Positions 1 to 5,327 of a stretch of 5,327 bases of DNA are shown here, one piece after another. Made by a program: the position numbers and the translations under genes. The stretch comes from DATGFK01 sp040007395 (GTDB lineage Bacteria; Chloroflexota; Anaerolineae; Aggregatilineales; UBA2796): NCBI GenBank assembly GCA_040007395.1, contig JBDTVG010000013.1, forward strand, positions 1-5,327, given 5' to 3'. The notes under the pieces are model-generated. The model was not told the origin of the DNA, did no database searches, and saw only the letters and a program-made list of their open reading frames with translations. Position 1 is the stretch's first letter, and the number at the start of each line of letters is the position of its first letter.

Positions 1-67
1 TCCTGACTTCTTCCAAATCAAGGCGTTCGCTTTCCCGATCTACCATAAGACCCTAGTAGGGTGAAGC

Positions 68-1023
68 GTGCGGTACAGGATTTCCCCCAGTGATAGTGAA
101 ATGGGCTGGGTCGATGGCTTATACAGTCGGGGTCTGGCAGAGCAAATGGTATGGCTGAGTGGCTTGTTAACCTTTGGGCATGAGGTATTGGCGCGGATAG
201 GACGGTGTGTGAGCAGTAGTGTCTGGCGACGGGTTCAAGTTGAGGGGGCACGGTTGGTAACCACTGCACAACACGAACAAAACCAAGTGAGTCCTGAACG
301 TCTGCAACTCGGCGCAGCAAGTGCTGACCCTGACCGCACCACAGGGGTGAGTATGGATGGCGGTCGCGGCGAAGGCTGGAAAGAGGTCAAAGTGGGGGCA
401 GTTTATGACGTGGCACTTCGCTTAGAAAAAGACGAGCGCAGTGGCGAGTATGTAGACATGGCTCATGCACAAGACACTGCACATACCGCCGTCTTGGAGG
501 ATGGCACCACTTTTCAACCCGCCCTCTGGTCATTGGCAGTACAGCATGAAGTCCCAACCGCACGGCAGTCATGTGTGACCGCCGATGGTGCCCAATGGAT
601 TTGGAACCTCAGTGCTGACCTGTTCCCGGATACTTCACAAATTGTCGATTGGTATCATGCGGCTGACCATCTAGCCCAAGTAGCCTCGGCTTTGTATCCT
701 AATGACCCCAAGCGCGCTCAACAGTGGCTGCACCAGCGCCAGGACGACTTATTCTTAGGCCAGACTCAACCACCCCATTGGATATAGCTGGTTTACAAGA
801 ACATAGTCATTACTCCCACCCACGCCGAATGCACTATCACGAATTCCCTGAAAATGGCCTACCGATTGGTTCTGCCACTGTCGAAAGTGCCCTCAAACCA
901 TTCAAAAGTCGATTAACCGGAGCCGGAATGCCCTGGAACCGCGAGGGTGCCCAACCCATGGTGCTCATTCGTGCAGCACGGCTTGACCACTCATGTGATG
1001 ACCCTTGGCACCCTGCTGTCTAG
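68..1023 (+). pseudogene. ISKra4-family DDE transposase, frameshifted and 5'-truncated
   Basis: The gene would catalyse transposition of the surrounding IS. Three frames carry recognisable pieces. A cysteine-containing CGTGFPP, probably the end of a zinc-ribbon segment, reads in the frame of 69-89. Frame 68-787 carries most of the protein, starting SDSEMGWVDGLYS and including SMDGGRG (Asp codon 356-358), TADGAQWIW (Asp 584-586) and IVDWYHAADHL (Asp 647-649). The frame ending at 1023 carries AGLQEHSHY, RRMHYHEF and LPIGSATVES (Glu 883-885), finishing near DHSCDDPWHPAV. The switch between the last two frames falls at about 760-800, and the spacing between SHY and RRM suggests a small deletion there. 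Stops lie upstream of 68. Which two Asp residues pair with the Glu in the active site is uncertain. The protein cannot be made intact, so the copy is immobile by itself. Confidence 0.85.
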
Positions 1024-1047
1024 CCAGAACTTTTTTGAAATGCACCC
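1024..1047 (+). repeat. Candidate right terminal repeat of the ISKra4-like element
   Basis: Immediately after the transposase stop (1021-1023) the sequence, read on the minus strand from 1047, is GGGTGCATTTCAAAAAAGTT, and the next bases belong to the interrupted BRO-N frame. Its position between the transposase end and the host gene, and its GGGTGC start, fit an IS terminus. The partner left repeat is not in the window, so this is a boundary inference rather than an observed inverted repeat. Confidence 0.45.
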
Positions 1048-1572
1048 GCTAGCCTGCGTGGTGGGCAGTTCATCGACTACGGCGCTCTGGAGTGCTTCAA
1101 CAAATCGCTTGCGTGTCACAATACCTTCAACACGCAATGAAATCCACCCTTAGGGCTTACCGACACGTCGATATTCATCTACGGTTCTATCCAGTGATCG
1201 GAATAGTCCTAGCTCTGGGTCTTCCGATTCTTCGAGCCGCTGCGCTCCAACCTGTGCTAACCACAACTTGAGAGGTTCAGCTTTGGGAGATGGAATGGAT
1301 TGAATCAAACGTAGGACTTGCTCATTATTCATTACATCTGTGTGATAGCGCTTTCCATCAACCGCCACCAGTTTCAGTTTCTTACAATTTATTATAGACT
1401 CGTTTCCCTCTTTTTTGAGCCGACCTTTTAGTACGTGATAGTAATTCTGTGCCGTCTTTTTGTCGGCCTCCATCAACTCCATCACAATATCGACAACTGC
1501 ATAATACCAGTCGTCTTCGTGCCAGATTCGTCGAATCCGTCCACCATCAAATGCAGGAACAAGATCGCTCAT
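1048..1572 (-). pseudogene. BRO-N domain (phage antirepressor / DinD-like) gene, nonsense-mutated and cut by the IS
   Basis: The first 140 codons (1572 down to a TAA at 1150-1152) encode a BRO-N type protein. FDGGRIRRIWHEDDWYYAVV opens the domain, then comes TAQNYYHVLKGRLKKEG, and the typical SPKAEPLKLWLAQVGAQRLE follows with LDRTVDEYRRVGKP. Relatives are roughly twice this long. The reading frame continues past the stop with family-like sequence (GWISLRVEGIVTRKRFVEAL, then QSAVVDELPTTQA) until about 1048, where the IS begins. The TAA therefore replaces one sense codon, and the IS removes the remaining C-terminal part. The start at 1572 is supported by GAGAGG (1578-1583) five bases upstream and by a strong promoter. 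BRO-N proteins are DNA-binding regulators common in phages and accessory DNA; the role of this one is unknown. A stable 140-residue N-terminal product remains possible. Confidence 0.82.
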
Positions 1573-1609
1573 TGTAACCTCTCAGTACACGCAAAATTGA
1601 AGTATGCTT

Positions 1610-1638
1610 AGAATATGTGATAACTAAAGGCATGTCAA
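1610..1638 (-). promoter_or_regulatory. Sigma70-type promoter of the BRO-N gene
   Basis: On the minus strand a perfect TTGACA (-35, 1638-1633) is followed by a 17-base spacer and TATTCT (-10, 1615-1610, four of six consensus positions). Transcription would begin near 1603, giving a leader of about 30 bases that contains GAGAGG and leads to ATG at 1572-1570. Spacing and placement are as expected for a housekeeping promoter, so the pseudogene may still be transcribed. Confidence 0.7.
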
Positions 1639-1655
1639 TAGGATGTGTAGGGTTG

Positions 1656-1796
1656 TTAATCGCTCAGACTCATCGGAATAACGCGACCTGCACTCAGATC
1701 GCGTACCGCCTCTGTGAACGGTTCCACTGAGTCAAGCGGCATAGTCAGATAGAGCGTGCTCTCGGCCTCGAAGGATTCCTCATCGACGGTGCGCGA
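1656..1796 (-). pseudogene. C-terminal fragment of an unidentified protein
   Basis: A minus-strand open frame of 46 codons ends at TAA 1656-1658, just upstream of the BRO-N promoter. Its composition looks protein-like: an acidic start (TVDEESFEAEST), then LYLTMPLDSVEPF, TEAVRDLSAGR and VIPMSLSD. The stretch from FEAESTLYL onward loosely resembles the C-terminal tails of Phd/YefM-like antitoxins, but this is only an impression and no family can be named. The frame is closed by a TGA at 1797-1799 and no start with a good ribosome binding site is present (the only internal ATG is at 1742-1740), so it is more likely a remnant whose 5' part was lost at about 1797 than a small gene. It may be a chance open frame. 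Confidence 0.3.
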
Positions 1797-1941
1797 TCAG
1801 AATACGGTTTTGGGTTCAGACATTTACGAGGCACTTGACGTTCTTCCTATACAAGACCTGCGCTTGAAAAATCGCTTTACCAAAATTCTCATCCACGAGA
1901 GTCACCACCTTATAAAGGACTGCTCAAACTGTGTGCCTTGA
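1756..1941 (+). other. Open fragment, possibly a transposase DNA-binding remnant; otherwise empty gap sequence
   Basis: The gap between the BRO-N gene and the peptidase (1573-2133) contains no convincing intact gene. The plus-strand frame here reads GSDIYEALDVLPIQ then DLRLKNRFTKIL before losing resemblance to anything and stopping at 1941. The DLRLKNRF-x-KIL pattern is reminiscent of the N-terminal DNA-binding domain of Tn5/IS4-type transposases (usual pattern D-x-RL-x-x-R). Downstream, another frame reads TTPYDALFVHGEHDLIYHT, with no recognised family. The ATG at 1756 overlaps the minus-strand fragment and has no good Shine-Dalgarno, so it is not proposed as a start. If it is a remnant, it is a very decayed one. 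Confidence 0.2.
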
Positions 1942-2024
1942 GCTGAAGGGTCACGGTTGGGATCATTTTCAGGTATTATTTTGCCTATGGTTCCATGTAA
2001 CCACACCTTATGACGCACTTTTCG

Positions 2025-2053
2025 TTCATGGCGAGCACGATCTAATTTATCAT
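2025..2053 (+). promoter_or_regulatory. Tentative promoter upstream of the C11 peptidase
   Basis: TTCATG (2025-2030), a 17-base spacer and TATCAT (2048-2053) form the best-spaced hexamer pair found by eye ahead of the peptidase. The -10 is good (five of six) and the -35 is poor. Initiation near 2060 would leave a leader of about 75 bases that includes the palindrome at 2095-2104. Confidence 0.25.
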
Positions 2054-2094
2054 ACTATCATTAGTGAAACTCGTTGTACTGGCTCTCGGCATTC

Positions 2095-2104
2095 CCCGAT
2101 CGGG
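2095..2104. promoter_or_regulatory. 10-bp perfect palindrome in the peptidase leader
   Basis: CCCGATCGGG is a perfect inverted repeat 29 bases before the peptidase start, downstream of the tentative promoter. A second, 8-bp palindrome TTGATCAA (2117-2124) follows and touches the Shine-Dalgarno AAGGA (2123-2127). They could be an operator or short leader hairpins, but both are short enough to occur by chance. Confidence 0.2.
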
Positions 2105-2133
2105 TAGCTTCATCTATTGATCAAGGAATTTAA

Positions 2134-4749
2134 ATGAAACAAAGATTGCTATCGCTTTTCTTGCTAATCGCATTGCTGTTCATCCCAATTAACAAAGTTC
2201 CCTTCGCGTCAGCCCAAGCCAAACAGGCCAAATGGACCGTCATGGTCTATGTGGCAGCGAATAACAACCTTGAGCCAAATTCCATCATCAATTTAATGGA
2301 AATGGCTGCCGTTGGCAGCACACCAGACGTAAACATTGTGGTTCAAATCACGCGACCACCCGATTACAAAGGTTTCTATGGAGAATGGGGCGGCACGCGA
2401 CGGTTCCTAATTACGAAAAGTGATGGCAATTTGTCGTCTGGAGATTTTCAGATTTCGCCGAGTCGCTTCGCGGCATATCTGACTGCCATCGCGCCCAATT
2501 ATGGATTGAGTCAAGATCAAGTCTCACAGATGATTTCAAAGGCATCTGCCACCGATAAGGAACAGACCGCTTTGCGATTGAGTGTTCCAACGATTGAAAC
2601 ACAAACACCGCTCACCCCGTTGCAACTTGAAAACATCCAAAATCTAGAGGGTACACAAGTCAACAGTGGCGACGGCGCAACCTTAACCGATTTTGGCACA
2701 TGGGCTGTCAAGAATTATCCTGCCGATCACTATGGGCTGATCATGTGGGATCATGGTAGTGGCTGGTCAATGATCGCATCGGATGATACCCTCGGCCCTG
2801 CCGGGATTTCCATGGCAGCTTTCAATCAAGCTTTGGAGACGATTACCAAAGCATCTGGTCAAAAATTTGATTTCATCGGCTTCGATGCCTGTCTGATGTC
2901 GCAATTGCCAGTGGTAGTCACGGTTCAGCCTTACGCCAACTATGCCATTGCCGCCGAGGAGTTTGTACCCGGTTTGGGTTGGGATTATACCCCGCCGCTT
3001 AAGGCGCTCGTCGGTAATCCCGATTTGTCTGTGACAGATTTTGCGAAAGCGGAAGTGGACGCTTTTACGACACTCTACACTGGCACGGAGAAAAAGGCCG
3101 CGCAAAGTTTCGATCTGGGGGTCATCGATCTATCCAAAGTTGATGGAGTCGTGAATTCGCTGGCAGACTTCAATACTGCGGTCAAGGCTGCCCCTGATGA
3201 TGAACTCAAGGCGATGGCAACGGCGCGCAGTAATGTCCAGCTATTCGGTAGTGTAGGCGAATCGCCGGACATTGCTGCTTCGATTTCATCGGTGGATTTG
3301 AGCGATTTCATGCATTTGATGAGCAATCTGAGCGGTGATAGCGGTGTTAAGCAAGCAGCCAAAAATGTGATGCAGGCAGTATCGCAAATGGTGGTTTACC
3401 ACAAGGCTAGCGCCTCCTTGCCCAATGCCAATGGTCTGTCGATCTTCTTCCCACAAGACTCTACGACGTTTGCTGCGGCTGATGGCAAGCGCTACCGAAG
3501 TGAATTTGGTAATACACTCGCCCCCTGGCAGGACTTTTTGGATACGTTTTATGGCGTAGCCAATGGTGCCGCCCCAACGAGCAAGCCGGTACTCCAAATC
3601 ACCCAGGTTTCGACCGACCAAAAGCCGGGTAGTATCCAGGATACACCAGTAATCTCGTACACACTCAACGGAAAAAATATCGTTGGCGTAACGGCATACG
3701 TGATCTATCAAGTAAATCCCCAAACCAATGTTGTTCTGGATACCTTTCCTGTCACATCAACCATCACCACCGCTGACGGGTCACAGATTAACGATTACGC
3801 GGATGGCCAGACGAGCAACGATTTCTACTGGAATACCAAACTTCCGAAACTAAGTGACGGTGCCAACGATTTGTTGGTACTGATGACGACTAATGCCAAA
3901 GATCAACAGCATGGCTTTATTCGAGGATTTTACACGAACCAGTTTACGAGCCAGCAAACAGATAGCACTCTGCTAATTGATCTGGACACTTACCAGGCAA
4001 CTGGCTTATGGGCTGTACAAGACCCCACCAAACCTGGTCATGCCATTGCCCAGATCCGCCCCAACCCTGGCGACACTTTTGAGCCGATCTACCGCGTGCT
4101 AGACCAAACTGGCGCACTACAAGATGTCGCCTCTGGGGCAAAGTTCACATTCGGCAAAACGCCATTTCAGGTCACGGATGCACCCGGACCAGACGGAAAA
4201 TATAACGTATTGCTAGCAGCTGTTGATGCGATAGGCAATACCATAGCCGATAGTACGTTTGTCAATGTACAAAACAAGGGTTTGGATACCACTCTACAAG
4301 ATTTCAAAGACCTGGGCTTTGGCATCAGTTTCCTCTATCCGTTTGACTGGACGGATGTCCAAACGTACCAGCGCGAGGACGGATCGGATGAACTGAACGT
4401 CACCGATATAGCTGGTGCCCAGACCCTCTCCGCCGTGAACTATTCGGGAGTGACTTCGCTCGTGGATGTAGAAGCGAAGGTGAAGGCCGAAGTGGACAGT
4501 ATTGATGGTGTAAAAATCGGGCAAACAACAAGTGTAACCGTCGGCAATAATCAAGGTACGAGTATCGCGTACCAATATGCTGATAGTGATGGGGGCCAAA
4601 TCGTTGGGACGGCAGTGGCTGTGTATATTGCGGAGACTAAACAAGGCTATATGCTGCAAATTGAGGCACCCAACGATCAAGCTGCTGCGGTGCAGAAGGT
4701 GTTTACCCAAGTCTTGCAATCGAGTCAGTTCTTTGCGCCAGCCCAGTAA
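2134..4749 (+). CDS. Secreted clostripain-family (C11) cysteine peptidase, multidomain
   Basis: 871 residues, intact. ATG at 2134 is supported by AAGGA (2123-2127) six bases upstream and by the signal peptide that follows: KQR, a hydrophobic core at about 5-19, and a likely signal peptidase I site after AFASA-like residues near 27. The C11 domain begins KWTVMVYVAANNNLE (33-47), continues GGTRRFLITKSDG, and carries catalytic His207 in MWDHGSGW and Cys253 in FDACLM. Asp251, two residues before the Cys, is expected in the S1 pocket and favours Arg/Lys at P1. The domain ends near WQDFLDTFYG (about 473). Residues 485-712 are Thr/Asp-rich and look like beta-sandwich modules. Residues 722-868 (FGISFLYPFDW onward) resemble a PsbP/Mog1-like domain. 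No membrane anchor or sorting motif is seen, so an extracellular role in protein digestion is inferred. The gene stands alone, with no operon partner in the window. Residues about 100-178 are an insertion relative to typical C11 domains. Confidence 0.93.
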   Translation: MKQRLLSLFLLIALLFIPINKVPFASAQAKQAKWTVMVYVAANNNLEPNSIINLMEMAAVGSTPDVNIVVQITRPPDYKGFYGEWGGTRRFLITKSDGNLSSGDFQISPSRFAAYLTAIAPNYGLSQDQVSQMISKASATDKEQTALRLSVPTIETQTPLTPLQLENIQNLEGTQVNSGDGATLTDFGTWAVKNYPADHYGLIMWDHGSGWSMIASDDTLGPAGISMAAFNQALETITKASGQKFDFIGFDACLMSQLPVVVTVQPYANYAIAAEEFVPGLGWDYTPPLKALVGNPDLSVTDFAKAEVDAFTTLYTGTEKKAAQSFDLGVIDLSKVDGVVNSLADFNTAVKAAPDDELKAMATARSNVQLFGSVGESPDIAASISSVDLSDFMHLMSNLSGDSGVKQAAKNVMQAVSQMVVYHKASASLPNANGLSIFFPQDSTTFAAADGKRYRSEFGNTLAPWQDFLDTFYGVANGAAPTSKPVLQITQVSTDQKPGSIQDTPVISYTLNGKNIVGVTAYVIYQVNPQTNVVLDTFPVTSTITTADGSQINDYADGQTSNDFYWNTKLPKLSDGANDLLVLMTTNAKDQQHGFIRGFYTNQFTSQQTDSTLLIDLDTYQATGLWAVQDPTKPGHAIAQIRPNPGDTFEPIYRVLDQTGALQDVASGAKFTFGKTPFQVTDAPGPDGKYNVLLAAVDAIGNTIADSTFVNVQNKGLDTTLQDFKDLGFGISFLYPFDWTDVQTYQREDGSDELNVTDIAGAQTLSAVNYSGVTSLVDVEAKVKAEVDSIDGVKIGQTTSVTVGNNQGTSIAYQYADSDGGQIVGTAVAVYIAETKQGYMLQIEAPNDQAAAVQKVFTQVLQSSQFFAPAQ

Positions 4750-4776
4750 GGCAATCCTATCTGCCCTGCGTTTGCT

Positions 4777-4935
4777 TCAGCAATAAGAGAGCGGAGTAAT
4801 GCGGGCTAAATAATTACGTTTTTGCTGTTTAAACTGAGCAAACAATTCACTCGCCCAGTGAAAATGGTCATCATCTGGCAGAAAGAGACCGTCCAATACG
4901 TCACTGTCGATAAGGAATTCAAAGTTCTTAGGCAC
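4777..4935 (-). pseudogene. PIN-domain toxin (VapC-like), 3'-truncated
   Basis: PIN toxins are metal-dependent ribonucleases. From a GTG at 4935-4933 the frame reads VPKNFEFLIDSDVLDGLF, then LPDDDHFHWASELFAQFKQQ, and ends at 52 residues, whereas PIN toxins usually have about 125-150. The first acidic cluster (Asp10, Asp12 in LIDSDVL) and the first helix with the following H-x-x-A-x-x-LF pattern are present. The later conserved acidic residues are absent, so it should be inactive. The GTG lies within the end of the antitoxin frame (8-base overlap GTGCCTAA), as in translationally coupled antitoxin-toxin pairs. Earlier in-frame ATGs exist (4980 and others) but would overlap the antitoxin deeply. 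The next frame at 4790-4764 reads SLIAEANAG, which could be the displaced continuation around the second PIN acidic residue. The gene converges on the peptidase with 27 bases between stops. Confidence 0.65.
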
Positions 4936-5165
4936 GCCCCCCTTTCCATGCACCATTGTTGCCGTCGAGGGTTTCATCAATCGTGCGAGAAGCGTCTGTA
5001 ATGCCGGGATTACCGCTGCCCTTCATCGTTCTGAACACACGGTACATCTGCTTGAGTTGGGTGTGTTCTTGCTCTTTTAGCATGTCGCAATTCGTCTTCA
5101 ACGACTTGCGACATGCTTTTGTAATGTTCCAAGGAGAGCATTCGCAAGCGTTCTCGAAAGCTAGT
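4928..5165 (-). pseudogene. Ribbon-helix-helix (CopG-like) antitoxin, frameshifted, 5' end lost
   Basis: The product would be the DNA-binding antitoxin partner of the PIN toxin that follows. One frame gives TSFRERLRMLSLEHYKSMSQ then VVEDELRHA, matching the strand-helix-turn-helix pattern of RHH antitoxins. The adjacent frame gives the C-terminal part, KEQEHTQLKQMYRVF, GSGNPGITDASRTIDETL and DGNNGAWKGGRA, ending TAA at 4930-4928. The GAWKG-like tail is what I recall at the toxin-binding end of such antitoxins. The frames join at an AAAA run (5078-5075 on the minus strand): removing one A restores HAKEQEH and a protein of about 76 residues. No start codon with a ribosome binding site precedes TSFRER. 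The frame instead runs back into transposase-like sequence, so the N-terminus appears lost. A sequencing indel could explain the frameshift but not the missing start. Confidence 0.6.
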
Positions 5166-5184
5166 ACCTCCACTTGGTGAGAAT

Positions 5185-5327
5185 TCAGGGTACGCCCAGC
5201 GCCACAAGAATCCGGCGCTGTTTTGACGGCATATCCCGAACGAGTCGCCACGATCGCCGCCAAATCGCGAAAATGACCGGAATCGGCTTGGTATCTATCA
5301 GCAGTTGGTTCGGGTCGCCTATCCCAA
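5185..5327 (-). pseudogene. Transposase fragment (DDE type, IS982-like?), runs off window edge
   Basis: From the window edge the frame starting at 5325 reads GIGDPNQLLIDTKPIPVIF and continues to a TGA at 5187-5185. The LLIDTKPIPV motif is what I recall around the first catalytic Asp of several transposases of the IS982/IS4-like groups. After it the resemblance moves between frames: the second frame reads SGYAVKT and the third reads GFLWRWAYPEFSP, suggesting more frameshifts. The third frame runs without a stop into the antitoxin remnant, so the two are physically joined. Family assignment is tentative because only about 45 codons are visible. Confidence 0.4.

Larger units (their letters stand above)
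1..1047 (+). mobile_element. ISKra4-family insertion sequence remnant (3' part, left end outside window)
   Basis: This stretch is the transposase-bearing 3' portion of an insertion sequence. The assignment rests on the decayed transposase inside it, whose peptide signatures (GLAEQMVWLSGLLTF, DWYHAADHLAQVA, LPIGSATVES) match my recollection of ISKra4-family transposases. The left end is beyond position 1. The right end is placed at about 1047 because the bases 1024-1047, read on the opposite strand, begin GGGTGCATTTC like an IS terminal repeat, and because coding for the neighbouring BRO-N gene resumes at about 1048 on the minus strand. The element lies opposite to that gene. The exact end, the matching left repeat and any target duplication cannot be confirmed from this window. 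Confidence 0.8.

Noticed and set aside
1023..1153. Plus-strand open frame over 947-1153
   Set aside because: It crosses the IS boundary and overlaps the recognisable transposase and BRO-N coding in other frames; no domain-like sequence of its own.
1681..1704. ACGCGA / TCGCGT inverted repeat with a 12-base loop
   Set aside because: A short isolated repeat inside the minus-strand coding-like fragment, with no T-run; expected by chance.
1942..2102. Plus-strand open frame with HGWDHFQVLFCLWF and YDALFVHGEHDLIYHT
   Set aside because: No start codon with a ribosome binding site and no family recognised; a run of about 60 codons can occur by chance in this composition.
4294..4719. Long minus-strand open frames inside the peptidase (also 3286-3723 and 2767-3105)
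   Set aside because: Antisense shadows of a well-supported gene; no recognisable motifs or ribosome binding sites.
4796..4823. GTAAT / ATTAC inverted repeat followed by GTTTTT, as a terminator for the peptidase
   Set aside because: The stem is only five A/T-rich base pairs with a 12-base loop, too weak to support a terminator call.
1..5327. CRISPR array, tRNA, rRNA or riboswitch
   Set aside because: No regularly spaced direct repeats and no recognisable tRNA, rRNA or riboswitch structure on either strand by eye.

Overview
The window holds one intact gene, a large secreted clostripain-type (family C11) cysteine peptidase at 2134-4749 (+). The sequence on both sides is decayed accessory DNA. 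Roughly half G+C by eye, an ISKra4-type transposase, a BRO-N gene, a CopG/PIN toxin-antitoxin pair and a multidomain secreted C11 peptidase together suggest a filamentous Chloroflexota bacterium (Herpetosiphon-like) or possibly a cyanobacterium. This is inference from gene content only; there is no rRNA or other taxonomic marker.

Left side (1-1572): positions 1-1047 are the 3' part of an ISKra4-family insertion sequence. Its transposase is broken by at least two frame changes, but the DDE-type residues can still be recognised. The element ends almost exactly where a minus-strand BRO-N (phage antirepressor/DinD-like) gene resumes at about 1048, so the IS appears to have landed inside that gene. 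The BRO-N gene also carries an in-frame TAA at 1150-1152, and recognisable coding continues beyond it. Its promoter (TTGACA-17-TATTCT) and ribosome binding site look undamaged.

Middle (1573-2133): about 560 bases without a convincing intact gene. It holds the BRO-N promoter, a 46-codon minus-strand open fragment that looks like the C-terminus of an unidentified protein, a weak plus-strand fragment that might be transposase-derived, a tentative promoter and a 10-bp palindrome ahead of the peptidase.

Peptidase (2134-4749): signal peptide, C11 catalytic domain with His207/Cys253, a beta-rich middle region and a C-terminal domain resembling PsbP/Mog1-like folds. It probably acts outside the cell in protein degradation with Arg/Lys preference.

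Right side (4777-5327, minus): a degraded toxin-antitoxin module. A ribbon-helix-helix antitoxin with a frameshift at an A-run overlaps, GTG over TAA, a PIN-domain toxin cut to about 52 residues. Upstream of it, and running off the window, is a piece of another transposase. The peptidase and the toxin remnant converge with only 27 bases between their stop codons.
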